Shown here: positions 7,394 to 15,077 of the stretch, one piece after another | Layout of the letters: every line of letters begins with the position of its first letter | Numbering within the stretch: position 1 is the stretch's first letter | IMG/VR virus record: IMGVR_UViG_3300009163_000026 | Span: 22,856-86,855 of that record | Direction: 5' to 3' (one strand) | Length of the DNA: 64,000 nt | From: a virus | Notes under the pieces: model-generated | Seen by the model: only the letters and a program-made list of their open reading frames with translations | Databases searched by the model: none | Told to the model about the DNA's origin: nothing | Made by a program: the position numbers and the translations under genes

Positions 7394-7750
7394 TTAAGAC
7401 TTTAAGGATTTGAGATATTTAATTACAAGAACCTTTACTCTAACCTGTAGATAAATAGGATCTGCATCCAATCCATTTATAATAACACCTGTAGTAAAAA
7501 ATTGGTGGCTCTCTGGTAAAATAAAGATATCACCTACTTCATGTTTGAGGAAATAGACACCATCGTTAAGCTCTTCACAATTCTTAAGGTTACTCATGAC
7601 AACGTTGCTTGTTTTATAATCAAAATGATCTCTATTGCTAATACCAGCGAGCTCCTTCATATCTACAAAGTCATTACCTTGTCTAGCTAACACCAACCCA
7701 CCAGGATATAATGACCTGTACCCCTGTATAATGCATGCTTTGTATCTCAT
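7394..7750 (-). CDS. MRYK-family protein, copy 8
   Basis: 118 residues with start MRYKACIIQG and blocks RQGNDFVD, DGVYFLK and PESHQFFT. It ends IKYLKSLKS, almost identical to the copy 9 C-terminus (IKYLESIKS). Confidence 0.85.
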   Translation of the reverse strand: MRYKACIIQGYRSLYPGGLVLARQGNDFVDMKELAGISNRDHFDYKTSNVVMSNLKNCEELNDGVYFLKHEVGDIFILPESHQFFTTGVIINGLDADPIYLQVRVKVLVIKYLKSLKS

Positions 7751-7759
7751 TATTAGTAT

Positions 7760-8167
7760 TTAAGACTTTATGGATTCGAGATACTTTATTGCTAAATTTC
7801 TTATTATATCTTTAGTGAGCAGCGTTTCGTCGATGTCCCGTAATTCATCCAACCCAACTAGAATAAGATCTACATTAAAGAAAGGATGAGTCTCTGGTAT
7901 ACAAAAGATAGCTGTTTCCCGTGCTCGGCCCGCTAAGCCCCTAGTTCCAGCAATCTCCTCTGCTGACGGAGGGTCAGCATGCATCCAGATACCATCTTCA
8001 ACTTCGTGTAGATCTTCAAGCATCATACTACCTGAGGACCCCCATTCAGTCCGAGAATTATTTACGAAGTTATTACCATTCCTAAACAGCATTGGCTCGT
8101 ACCCTAATCTAAATCTAACGGTTCCGGTGCGCAAAAATGTCTCTATAAGGTATCCTTTGTATCTCAT
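7760..8167 (-). CDS. MRYK-family protein, copy 9
   Basis: 135 residues from the MRYK methionine at 8167, which directly follows a late promoter; the 19 residues upstream in frame are therefore not used. Blocks: RNGNNFVN, DGIWMHAD and PETHPFFNVD. First gene of the 9-8-7 run. Confidence 0.85.
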   Translation of the reverse strand: MRYKGYLIETFLRTGTVRFRLGYEPMLFRNGNNFVNNSRTEWGSSGSMMLEDLHEVEDGIWMHADPPSAEEIAGTRGLAGRARETAIFCIPETHPFFNVDLILVGLDELRDIDETLLTKDIIRNLAIKYLESIKS

Positions 8168-8180
8168 CTTTGTGTGTGTA

Positions 8181-8188
8181 TATTTATA
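8181..8188 (-). promoter_or_regulatory. T4-type late promoter box TATAAATA
   Basis: Exact box 13 bp before the copy 9 start. Confidence 0.6.
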
Positions 8189-8194
8189 CAAAGC

Positions 8195-8348
8195 CCTATA
8201 TAGAGACCACGAGAATTTTGACAAAAATTTTTGGACATGGGCTCAAACCCCGCCCTCCGGCGTCGCTATTATACACAATTCGGAGCGCTGGAGGCTCCAT
8301 AGAGCGTCTCTCTCCAGCACCATAGAGAGAGACGCTCGCCCTCGGCGA
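8195..8348. other. Intergenic region with promoter repeat copy B and a perfect hairpin
   Basis: No ORF is seen. Bases 8210-8232 repeat the 7012-7038 block. Bases 8302-8314 and 8325-8337 form a perfect 13-bp stem (GAGCGTCTCTCTC) with a 10-nt loop. It has no T-run on either side, so it is not an ordinary intrinsic terminator. Confidence 0.55.
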
Positions 8349-8744
8349 TCACTTCGTACCATCAATCACTAGGCAGCCCATATCATCATCGTCCTCCCCC
8401 ACAAAGGTTTCCGGTTCTTCTTTACCTTCAAACACTACTACCTTCTTTACTGGCTTAGGCTTAGCTTCTTTCTTCACGGCTGTCTTCTTTACCTTAGCCT
8501 TAGCTGCAGCTGGTAACGCCTCAACGATCTCACCGCGAGTAATCTTACCTACCTCCTTGAGGTGCTCAGCTACCATCTTGAGCTCTACTACCTCTTGGCG
8601 TAGATCATCAGTGTACTTCATTGCGACGTTCCACAGAGCTTGCATCAACTGCTTATCAGTCGTCATCAGGTCTTGACGCACATAGGTAAACTCAGAGCGG
8701 ACTTGTTCAGGTGCAACGATAGTAACGAATTTGCTTTTAGTCAT
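8349..8744 (-). CDS. Hypothetical protein with Lys/Ala hinge and acidic tail
   Basis: 131 residues. Residues 1-75 are mostly helical (LRQEVVELKMVAEHLKEVGK). Residues about 80-105 are a Lys/Ala/Pro-rich linker (AAAKAKVKKTAVKKEAKPK), and the C-terminus is acidic (GEDDDDMG). The layout suggests a soluble helical protein with a disordered charged tail. The compact GGAAC/TATAAT element lies 39 bp upstream of this start. Confidence 0.65.
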   Translation of the reverse strand: MTKSKFVTIVAPEQVRSEFTYVRQDLMTTDKQLMQALWNVAMKYTDDLRQEVVELKMVAEHLKEVGKITRGEIVEALPAAAKAKVKKTAVKKEAKPKPVKKVVVFEGKEEPETFVGEDDDDMGCLVIDGTK

Positions 8745-8782
8745 TTGATTAATTTGGTTTTAAGTTTAGCTTCTCTCTTCGC

Positions 8783-8805
8783 CTTATTATACGGCAGTTC
8801 CCTTA
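8783..8805 (-). promoter_or_regulatory. GGAAC/TATAAT element 1
   Basis: Begins at the TAA of the 41-residue gene. The next start (8744) is 39 bp away, unusually far. Confidence 0.55.
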
Positions 8806-8928
8806 CAAGAGCTCATCAAGCCCAGCAATGAAGTTCTCCCAAGTCTCTTGCTCTTCGTCAGAGAACGAGTCCCAGTTTTGGTTGATTGCAGCGATGATGG
8901 CTTTGATTTGATCGATTGATTGTTTCAT
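8803..8928 (-). CDS. 41-residue hypothetical protein
   Basis: Starts MKQSIDQIKAIIAAINQNWD, then SFSDEEQETWENF, and ends DELL: an amphipathic helical, acidic small protein. It is bracketed by two GGAAC/TATAAT elements, and its stop is the first base triplet of the downstream one, the same arrangement as the larger genes around it. Confidence 0.65.
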   Translation of the reverse strand: MKQSIDQIKAIIAAINQNWDSFSDEEQETWENFIAGLDELL

Positions 8929-8933
8929 TACGC

Positions 8934-8956
8934 CTTATTATAATAGAGTTCCCTTA
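8934..8956 (-). promoter_or_regulatory. GGAAC/TATAAT element 2
   Basis: Starts at the TAA of the 8954-9178 gene and ends 5 bp before the start at 8928. Confidence 0.6.
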
Positions 8957-9178
8957 GCGGCGTTTGCTGACAACATAATGCCAGACTTCTTTTTCAGTAA
9001 CAGGATCGTAACTTTCGCAATCCTTTCCACATTCCAAATCACCTTTCAGGTAGCAGACATATTGTCCGGATTGGGAGAAGTGCCAAGGCATATGCCATCC
9101 CTTTTCAACTTCATACTTTGCCTTCACATCTTTAAAGGTCTTAAAAATCTCTTCAGTGTGTTGATTAATTTCGGTCAT
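8954..9178 (-). CDS. Hypothetical protein with three Cys
   Basis: 74 residues. Aromatic-rich centre (GWHMPWHFSQSGQYVCYL) then CGKDCESYD. No family recognised. Its ATG overlaps the TGA of the upstream gene (ATGA), so translation is coupled. Confidence 0.65.
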   Translation of the reverse strand: MTEINQHTEEIFKTFKDVKAKYEVEKGWHMPWHFSQSGQYVCYLKGDLECGKDCESYDPVTEKEVWHYVVSKRR

Positions 9179-9429
9179 ATCTTATTATAATAGAGTTCCC
9201 TTCGGCCAGTTACATCAGCAGCGGCATCAAGAATGAATTCAACGATGCTATAGCCGTCGAATCCGGTTTTGTAAGGCGCGCGCTTTAAAAGGTCGTTGTC
9301 GTAAGTATCAACTGCAGCCTTGTAAGCATCAAGAGCAGACTCAGCCGCTTCCTTGGTGCTGTATGCACCTATTGCTTGTCCTCCCTCGTAATCAACGAGG
9401 CCTTCTAGTATGAATATTGATTGTTTCAT
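9175..9429 (-). CDS. Small conserved phage protein
   Basis: 84 residues. The segment IFILEGLVDYEGG followed by IGAYSTKEAAESALDAYK looks like the short beta-hairpin-plus-helix proteins of phages and bacteria annotated as domains of unknown function (a DUF7336-like layout, from memory). Its last seven codons (RELYYNK) are the GGAAC/TATAAT element of the next gene, so here the element is also coding. Confidence 0.65.
   Translation of the reverse strand: MKQSIFILEGLVDYEGGQAIGAYSTKEAAESALDAYKAAVDTYDNDLLKRAPYKTGFDGYSIVEFILDAAADVTGRRELYYNKI
9181..9202 (-). promoter_or_regulatory. GGAAC/TATAAT element 3
   Basis: Lies inside the 3' end of the 9175-9429 gene and 3 bp before the start at 9178. Confidence 0.6.
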
Positions 9430-9455
9430 TACCGTTAGTGTATTAGATGTCCATA

Positions 9456-9683
9456 TTAGGCATACATCACAGACTCATCAATGATGGCATAGAGTTCTTC
9501 CATGGCTGCTTGCTGCGAGCCATAGTCAGAGATGGTAACCTCCCAGCGGTCTCTGAGGAATGAGTTGTTGGTATATGTTCCGGTGACGAGCTTATCGCCT
9601 TCACGACGTACCTCAGTGTAGAGATAATCTCCATTTTCTAGCTTGATCTCTATCGGCCCGATACTATAATTAGTTAATGACAT
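9456..9683 (-). CDS. Hypothetical protein
   Basis: 75 residues, beta-rich at the start (IGPIEIKLENGDYLYTEV) with a helical acidic end (AAMEELYAIIDESV). It belongs to the chain of tiny genes separated by GGAAC/TATAAT elements. No family recognised. Confidence 0.65.
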   Translation of the reverse strand: MSLTNYSIGPIEIKLENGDYLYTEVRREGDKLVTGTYTNNSFLRDRWEVTISDYGSQQAAMEELYAIIDESVMYA

Positions 9684-9688
9684 ATCAG

Positions 9689-9709
9689 TATTATACCTAA
9701 GTTCCCTTA
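9689..9709 (-). promoter_or_regulatory. GGAAC/TATAAT element 4
   Basis: Begins at the TAA of 9707; next start 9683. Confidence 0.55.
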
Positions 9710-10024
9710 CGCGGAGAAGACCATCTCTGCCTGCTCTTCCTGCTCAGTGGGGAGCTCTAGATCGTAGAAGAAGACCATCTCTTCCTGCTCAGTGGGACAT
9801 CCTCGAGGTGTTTGGCTGAGGGGCAAGCATGGGCATGCCTTCTCTCCATCAGACCAGCCCCAGGAGTAGAGCTCTTCCACTAGCTCTCCAATTGGTCTAG
9901 CGGTGTATACTCCTTCAAAGAAATAGACGCCGAACACTGTCTTACAGATGTTCAGGGGCAGACCACCAGTGATGTCCTTATACCAGCCCATACGCAGGGC
10001 TAAGCGATGTAGTGCAGTCTTCAT
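9707..10024 (-). CDS. Hypothetical protein with an internal repeat
   Basis: 105 residues from the ATG at 10024, chosen because the regulatory element lies immediately upstream; an in-frame ATG at 10081 would place the element inside the gene. The C-terminus has two copies of PTEQEE...EMVF, encoded by a short direct DNA repeat near 9725-9800, so it has grown by local duplication. A CPC pair is present. No family recognised. Confidence 0.6.
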   Translation of the reverse strand: MKTALHRLALRMGWYKDITGGLPLNICKTVFGVYFFEGVYTARPIGELVEELYSWGWSDGEKACPCLPLSQTPRGCPTEQEEMVFFYDLELPTEQEEQAEMVFSA

Positions 10025-10034
10025 TAGTCGTGGA

Positions 10035-10061
10035 TATTTATATTGTATTAGAGTTCCCTTA
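10035..10061 (-). promoter_or_regulatory. Hybrid element: GGAACTC plus TATAAATA (element 5)
   Basis: GGGAACTCTAATA is followed by CAATATAAATA, so both repeated signatures are present in one 27-bp sequence, 11 bp before the start at 10024. Confidence 0.55.
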
Positions 10062-10091
10062 GCGCCGCTCTTTAACGACATAATCTGTACG

Positions 10092-10367
10092 TTAAAGTTG
10101 TTTTGGTAATATCAATTTAGGAAGATCAATTCCATCAATACTTTTCAAACTTCCAATAACTAACCAAAAAGCTCCTTCATCGTAAACAGCCATTAAGATA
10201 TTAGGAACCATTATTTCTAATCTATAAAAAATATGAGAAGTTGTATCTTCAAAGAACTTTTTAATGTATGGATGATTAACTAATTCTTCTTGTGTTTCAA
10301 ATAGAAATGGATCTGGTTCTTCGTCCATTTCGATGAAGTCTGGAATATATGGCATGAATTTATTCAT
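10092..10367 (-). CDS. Hypothetical protein
   Basis: 91 residues, acidic N-terminus (PDFIEMDEEPDPFLFETQEE) and hydrophobic C-terminal half (VPNILMAVYDEGAFWLVIG). No family recognised. Confidence 0.6.
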   Translation of the reverse strand: MNKFMPYIPDFIEMDEEPDPFLFETQEELVNHPYIKKFFEDTTSHIFYRLEIMVPNILMAVYDEGAFWLVIGSLKSIDGIDLPKLILPKQL

Positions 10368-10370
10368 ACC

Positions 10371-10392
10371 TGATGATATCAGAGTTCCCTTA
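10371..10392 (-). promoter_or_regulatory. GGAAC/TATAAT element 6
   Basis: Begins at the TAA of 10390. The -10-like part is degenerate (GATATCATC). Next start 10367. Confidence 0.5.
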
Positions 10393-10578
10393 GCGGCTCT
10401 CCATCAGCCAGTCGACTGGGCTGCGGCTAACAGAGAGCGCCCAGTGGTCTGCGAATCGCGCAGCATAGACTAGGCGCTCTTCTGCTGTCAGAAGTTCCGA
10501 TAAGGCTTTATTGGACGGGCATGCGGCGATCTTCTCATTGACCGAGCGCTTGAGTTTCTCTTTAGTTTTCCAATGCAT
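10390..10578 (-). CDS. Hypothetical protein, 62 residues
   Basis: Start taken at MHWKTKEKLKRSVNEK (10578) because the regulatory element ends 3 bp upstream; a longer frame to 10668 would run through the element and deep into the next gene. Helical and basic at the start, ending WLMESR. No family recognised. Confidence 0.6.
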   Translation of the reverse strand: MHWKTKEKLKRSVNEKIAACPSNKALSELLTAEERLVYAARFADHWALSVSRSPVDWLMESR

Positions 10579-10581
10579 GCC

Positions 10582-10603
10582 TGATGGTATCGGAGTTCCC
10601 TTA
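10582..10603 (-). promoter_or_regulatory. GGAAC/TATAAT element 7
   Basis: Begins at the TAA of 10601; next start 10578. The -10-like part is weak (GATACCATC). Confidence 0.5.
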
Positions 10604-10939
10604 ACCCTCGAACTCTGTCCACCAGATAGTATCGACGATGAGATCAAGCTGCATTCCGAACAGCTCACCTATCATATCAAGCGACTCATCATATGAGATA
10701 TCCGCGGCATCATCACCGTATTTCTCATCGATGAACGCATCCCAAGCATCTACGCTGATGGCACCCTTCTGCCTTAGTGTGTTATAGACTCCTTCTTCTA
10801 CGCTGCCAGGCTCAGGCACATAAGCACCGCCGCTATCGTCTTTAAACTGACCCTTGAATGAGTATTCGTTCAGCAGATGATTCACGGTCTTATCGTATTC
10901 TTCTTGAATCTTAGAGTGGGATTGAGTTGATTTCTTCAT
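10601..10939 (-). CDS. Hypothetical acidic protein
   Basis: 112 residues from the ATG at 10939 (a GTG at 10948 is also in frame). Acidic throughout (DEKYGDDAADISYDESLDMI). No family recognised. It is preceded by the second hybrid promoter and a 350-bp non-coding region. Confidence 0.6.
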   Translation of the reverse strand: MKKSTQSHSKIQEEYDKTVNHLLNEYSFKGQFKDDSGGAYVPEPGSVEEGVYNTLRQKGAISVDAWDAFIDEKYGDDAADISYDESLDMIGELFGMQLDLIVDTIWWTEFEG

Positions 10940-10950
10940 GTGTGTCACTA

Positions 10951-10970
10951 TATTTATATCAGAGTTCCCT
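10951..10970 (-). promoter_or_regulatory. Hybrid element: GGAACTC plus TATAAATA (element 8)
   Basis: AGGGAACTCTGATATAAATA, 12 bp before the start at 10939. TATAAATA replaces the TATAAT of ordinary copies. Confidence 0.55.
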
Positions 10971-11319
10971 AATGAGGAAACCAGTTTCCGCCTAGGCGTA
11001 GGAGTTTGGAGCTATAGGGAACACCGGGATAATGGGTCTCAGAAGTTCTGAGTGGCCGAGCTGGGAAAACCAGTTTCTGCCTGGGCGTCGGAGCGCAGAA
11101 CCACAGAATACGGGGTATATTAGTATTTCAGGCCTATGCAGCATAAGCTCTAACTACTATATATCTATATAGACAGTGGTATTAGATAACTTTTTTTATT
11201 AGATAACTTTTTTTATTAGTGTTACTTAACAGGTGACTTTTACCCTTTTTATGATAATATTTTAAGTATTTTTTTACTTTTTTAAATACCTCTGGGCAAG
11301 ATAAGTCTCATATCTTATC
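10971..11319. other. Non-coding region with duplicated hairpins
   Basis: No ORF is seen in 349 bp. A GGAAAC-CA-GTTTCC hairpin with an adjoining CGCCTAGGCG palindrome (10976-10998) recurs in diverged form at 11064-11094. A CTCAGAA-GTTCTGAG hairpin lies at 11038-11052. A perfect 17-bp tandem repeat (ATTAGATAAC plus seven T) occupies 11181-11214. It may be a structured RNA or long leader; nothing known was recognised. Confidence 0.5.
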
Positions 11320-12528
11320 TTATTTAACGCCTAGTGTCATAAACCTCGATAAAGCAGACATCTTTCCTACCGGATAAGACTTATTACCCAATCCGTCGGA
11401 TCTTAATACCATGCACTTTTCAATTGTTTCTTTACCTTCGTCGAAATCAAAATCTACATTAATTTGCCAGATCCTATCAGGGTTGTCAGGGTGATCCCTA
11501 TCCACTTTATAATAGTATGTACCACTGATACCATTATCATGGAAGGTTTTGAGTATGCAGTATGTAGGACTATAAGGATTTTCTGATTTAAGTGTAAAGT
11601 TATTAACAATCTCTTTACTACGAAAAACTCCTTCCTCATCGTCTTCTACCTCACCCTCTACAAGTGAATAGTTATCATTTATGTTACGCGGAGGTGTAGC
11701 TTTAAGGTCTGATATCTTCTCTCGGTCTTTTTCGCTAAGATATTTTTCAAACTCACTACCCATAATATGGTCTACTATTATTTTATTAAGGACAGCTACT
11801 CTACATCCAATACTCACATCCTCTTCATCCATATATTGTTCACCAGCGTAGTGAAGCTGATACTTAATACTGGGGTCTTTTTTGCTTATAAAAATTATTA
11901 ATTGTCCTGATTTGGAATAATGTTCATAATAATTTAATCCTGGTGCAGCTGTACACCAGTCAGTATCCTTACCGAGTGAGCAGGCAGCACCTTTTGTTTG
12001 AGGAAAATACACCTGCCAAATATCGTTTTCATATACAAGAAGTTGTCCTTCACCTTTTGTGGATCTTTCTATTTTTTGAGAGTTATACTGCTGGTAAGGA
12101 CCTTCTGCCTCGATTAAATCTACAACAAATTCTTCAAAAGTCTTATATCTTTCAATAGCACTATACTTTAAAAACTTATCCGCAAGATTTTGTTGTTTTA
12201 TTTGATAGAATAATTCTAGATATTTCCTTAACTCCATGTGATAGTTCGATAAGAGTGTCGCACCACCTGCTCTTATTATGTATTGCTTATTCTGCTTCTC
12301 GTTTTTAATAGAACTTATAAGCCAGTTTAGAGCATTAGCCTTGTCTTTTTCTCTAATATCATTAGGGATAATGCTCATTATTATATTCTTTACCGCTAGA
12401 TATTCTATATCTGTGAATATTCCTTTAAACTTTTCACTATCCATTAACTTTGTTACTTCATCAAAAGAAAGTTCTAAAAGTAAAACCTTATATGTTTCAT
12501 AAAATGTCTTCATATTATTTGTATTCAT
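11320..12528 (-). CDS. Conserved phage protein with DWCTA motif
   Basis: 402 residues from MNTNNMKTFYETYK; the frame extends upstream to 12603, but that would overlap copy 10 of the MRYK family, which ends at 12536. The middle contains QVYFPQTKGAACSLGKDTDWCTAAP, followed by YYEHYSKSGQLIIFISK and YQLHYAGEQYMDEEDVS (quoted in parts). The GK-T-WCTA plus later QF/MDE pattern is shared by proteins of many T4-like phages with no assigned role (from memory). The first 150 residues are helical. Confidence 0.65.
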   Translation of the reverse strand: MNTNNMKTFYETYKVLLLELSFDEVTKLMDSEKFKGIFTDIEYLAVKNIIMSIIPNDIREKDKANALNWLISSIKNEKQNKQYIIRAGGATLLSNYHMELRKYLELFYQIKQQNLADKFLKYSAIERYKTFEEFVVDLIEAEGPYQQYNSQKIERSTKGEGQLLVYENDIWQVYFPQTKGAACSLGKDTDWCTAAPGLNYYEHYSKSGQLIIFISKKDPSIKYQLHYAGEQYMDEEDVSIGCRVAVLNKIIVDHIMGSEFEKYLSEKDREKISDLKATPPRNINDNYSLVEGEVEDDEEGVFRSKEIVNNFTLKSENPYSPTYCILKTFHDNGISGTYYYKVDRDHPDNPDRIWQINVDFDFDEGKETIEKCMVLRSDGLGNKSYPVGKMSALSRFMTLGVK

Positions 12529-12535
12529 CTTTCTT

Positions 12536-12886
12536 TTATAATGTTTTGCGTATGCTATCGTATAAATCATATAGTATCTCTGATACACGGTAACCTCCTT
12601 CAATATGACCTTCAGATACTCTACATCTTTTTATGAACATACCCGCATTGAAGTACTGGTGTGTCTCTGGTATAAGTAGTTTATCAACTATTGGGCGGTC
12701 ATTAAGTCCTGGTACTATCATAGAATAAAATCTTATGCCATTCTCTTCTATCTTTCTCAGTTCAAACAATGAAAGGTCGCCGCCGTGTGTTAGCTCTATA
12801 TCATCTCCATCGCTTATGCCTATTTCATATACTAGTGGTGTAGCTACAAACGTCCCTGGTACAAATTTTATACTGCTGTATCTCAT
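12536..12886 (-). CDS. MRYK-family protein, copy 10
   Basis: 116 residues with start MRYSSIKFVPG and motif PETHQYFNAG. It begins the second MRYK run (copies 10-16), where the fourth residue is mostly S, T or H instead of K. It ends 7 bp before the DWCTA gene start. Confidence 0.85.
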   Translation of the reverse strand: MRYSSIKFVPGTFVATPLVYEIGISDGDDIELTHGGDLSLFELRKIEENGIRFYSMIVPGLNDRPIVDKLLIPETHQYFNAGMFIKRCRVSEGHIEGGYRVSEILYDLYDSIRKTL

Positions 12887-12891
12887 ATACT

Positions 12892-13272
12892 TTAAAATAA
12901 TTCTGGTTGAGTGGTTACGCTCTTTAGATAGTTACCGAACATTCTAAAAAGAACTTTTAATATATCGCCATGAACATCGTTAATATCATTTTTGTCGTTA
13001 ATTTGTGAAATTCCATACATAATAGAACCACAACCAAAGAGTGGGTTATCTTCCCGGGTAAGAACTACAAAATCATCTGAGCTACGATTACCCACATACA
13101 CACTCAAGCTATCATCTGTTGTTGGTATTAGTTGGATACTGTTAACCTGCCCTGTAATAAATGTGAATGGTAGGTCTTTTACAGCTGCTTCAAGTGAGGT
13201 ATATACCCTAGATAATGGGTCGATATAACCACCTCCTGAATATTTAAAGTAACGTGTTATTGTGTATCTCAT
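12892..13272 (-). CDS. MRYK-family protein, copy 11
   Basis: 126 residues with start MRYTITRYFKY and a diverged motif REDNPLFGCG. Positioned 4 bp upstream of copy 10 and 4 bp downstream of copy 12. Confidence 0.8.
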   Translation of the reverse strand: MRYTITRYFKYSGGGYIDPLSRVYTSLEAAVKDLPFTFITGQVNSIQLIPTTDDSLSVYVGNRSSDDFVVLTREDNPLFGCGSIMYGISQINDKNDINDVHGDILKVLFRMFGNYLKSVTTQPELF

Positions 13273-13276
13273 ATCG

Positions 13277-13645
13277 TTATTTTTTTTGTTTTGCGCGCCA
13301 CTCTTTCATCACTCCTAGGTAAAGTTTATGTAGTATATCAATTATTATATCATTAAAACTTATTGGAAGGTCATTTTCTACCTGAAGTATCACATAGCTG
13401 TTAAACAACGCGTGTGTCTCTGGGAGAAACATATGACACTCGGGCGCAACTGCAAAGGACAGTACAATGCCTTCCTTACTCACAAAGTTTACAGGAAATC
13501 GAATAATCTCTGGAATATAATCGCTATTTGTCCTCTTCTTACTATAATAATATAGATTCATACTATCATCTTTTACTATAGATAATCCAGGTGATATATA
13601 TAGATGATCCTTATTATTAGGGTATCCTATGTATGAGTATCTCAT
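13277..13645 (-). CDS. MRYK-family protein, copy 12
   Basis: 122 residues with start MRYSYIGYPN and motif PETHALFNSY. Ends in a basic tail (WRAKQKK). Confidence 0.8.
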   Translation of the reverse strand: MRYSYIGYPNNKDHLYISPGLSIVKDDSMNLYYYSKKRTNSDYIPEIIRFPVNFVSKEGIVLSFAVAPECHMFLPETHALFNSYVILQVENDLPISFNDIIIDILHKLYLGVMKEWRAKQKK

Positions 13646-13652
13646 ATCGCTT

Positions 13653-13979
13653 TTAATTATTTAACTCTCTCACTATGCCTTCTGATGTATTCTTCAAGAA
13701 CGAATCTATCTTGTACAAATTAAATCTAAGGATACACACTGCACTGAACAGTGGGTGTGACTCTGGTATAAGAAGAAATATATCATATTTCAGGTTCGTG
13801 CTTGTACTGCCCAGTAGGTATACTCCATCCTTTTGCTTAATTAAATCCAACATCCAACTCTTTGGGTTTCCGGTAATAGCGGTGAGCTTATTATACTCTG
13901 GATTAAAGTTATAGGTATACGGGCTCGTATTATTATAGACAGAACCTTCCTTAGCAAATGTAATAACTGTGTATCTCAT
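13653..13979 (-). CDS. MRYK-family protein, copy 13
   Basis: 108 residues with start MRYTVITFAKEG, the block DGVYLLGS and motif PESHPLFSAV. The shortest copy. Confidence 0.8.
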   Translation of the reverse strand: MRYTVITFAKEGSVYNNTSPYTYNFNPEYNKLTAITGNPKSWMLDLIKQKDGVYLLGSTSTNLKYDIFLLIPESHPLFSAVCILRFNLYKIDSFLKNTSEGIVRELNN

Positions 13980-13985
13980 ATGCTT

Positions 13986-14339
13986 TTAATTTGTAGTAAA
14001 CAACTCAGCGAGTTTTATTGCTTCTGGTAATAGGAACGCTCGTACTTTCCCTCGTAAGCTATATAGATCAGTGCTATATAAGGCTGTGTAATAATTAAAC
14101 AGTGGGTGTGTCTCTGGTATGACTAGATACTCATCCCTATGACTGTCTCTTCCATTAGCGACTGCAAAGCAAAAAAAGACACCAGAGACCTCGTCCGTTT
14201 TTATTAGCATCGTTGGTTGATCGGATCTGTTAAGCTCTTTAAAAGCACCATTGATTTTCTGAAACGGGCGGAACACTACCTGCGGTGAATGATTGCGCGC
14301 TGCTTCTCTTTTTGAATAGTGTATAGCTCTATATCTCAT
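13986..14339 (-). CDS. MRYK-family protein, copy 14
   Basis: 117 residues with start MRYRAIHYSKRE and consensus motif PETHPLFNYY, preceded by DEYLVI. Confidence 0.8.
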   Translation of the reverse strand: MRYRAIHYSKREAARNHSPQVVFRPFQKINGAFKELNRSDQPTMLIKTDEVSGVFFCFAVANGRDSHRDEYLVIPETHPLFNYYTALYSTDLYSLRGKVRAFLLPEAIKLAELFTTN

Positions 14340-14343
14340 TTTT

Positions 14344-14679
14344 TTAAAAGGTTTTTACTAAGTTCTTAAGGACTAAATAGGTTATTTCAGGGTGGGACCA
14401 CTGTCGGGGGAAGTTTGGACCTAGAGCTGCTATATACAGATTGAATATAGGGTGTCTCTCATCTACTATAAAGCAATACTTCCCAAAAGTTCCTGGTGTC
14501 TTATATACTGTTAGACCTAGTTGACCGGTGTTAATCATTTTCATATGCTTACCATATATTCCTTCGATGACATCAATAGCTTTCCCTCTTGTATTATAAC
14601 AAAATCTATATGCGTCTGTATCGTGTGCTTCGCCTACTACTTTTGTAGTATTCTTGAGAGTGTATAAATGGTATCTCAT
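14344..14679 (-). CDS. MRYK-family protein, copy 15
   Basis: 111 residues with start MRYHLYTLKNT and motif DERHPIFNLY. Its ATG overlaps the stop of copy 16 (14676-14679, ATGA), so it is translationally coupled. Confidence 0.8.
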   Translation of the reverse strand: MRYHLYTLKNTTKVVGEAHDTDAYRFCYNTRGKAIDVIEGIYGKHMKMINTGQLGLTVYKTPGTFGKYCFIVDERHPIFNLYIAALGPNFPRQWSHPEITYLVLKNLVKTF

Positions 14680-15011
14680 AATGTTCCTTCTTCACCATAC
14701 TTCTCTGCTTCATCTAGAGTTGTGGGTATACCAACCTTCCTAAACTCCCTGGCTCCATAGAGATGAATCCTTCTAAAAAGCCTTTTTCGTGTACTAAACT
14801 CGCAATCTATTATAACACCAATGTTAAATAATGGATGTGTCTCAGGTACCTTAACATCTACTAAACGTAATGTAGGATCATCTTTTAGGTGTACGTAGTA
14901 TCCAAGCCCATCTGACGTAAAGATCCATTCATTACCCATCTTGTCGTAGAGTTCTATTTCAATATCATTTAGACTCTCTTCTATATATACCTCAAGATAG
15001 CTGTATCTCAT
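14676..15011 (-). CDS. MRYK-family protein, copy 16
   Basis: 111 residues with start MRYSYLEVYIEE and motif PETHPLFNIG. First gene of the 16-10 run, behind a late promoter box. Confidence 0.85.
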   Translation of the reverse strand: MRYSYLEVYIEESLNDIEIELYDKMGNEWIFTSDGLGYYVHLKDDPTLRLVDVKVPETHPLFNIGVIIDCEFSTRKRLFRRIHLYGAREFRKVGIPTTLDEAEKYGEEGTL

Positions 15012-15019
15012 ACTTTTTA

Positions 15020-15027
15020 TATTTATA
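15020..15027 (-). promoter_or_regulatory. T4-type late promoter box TATAAATA
   Basis: Exact box 8 bp before the copy 16 start; probably drives the seven-gene run down to 12536 and the DWCTA gene. Confidence 0.6.
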
Positions 15028-15077
15028 CTTTAATAGACACATAGGTTACTATTTATAATAGCTCTTGGGAGATAGAC

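Noticed and set aside
8783-8805. AAGGGAAC as an ordinary Shine-Dalgarno site
   Set aside because: In most copies the G-rich part is 15-18 bp from the start codon, in element 1 over 50 bp, and two copies precede RNA genes.
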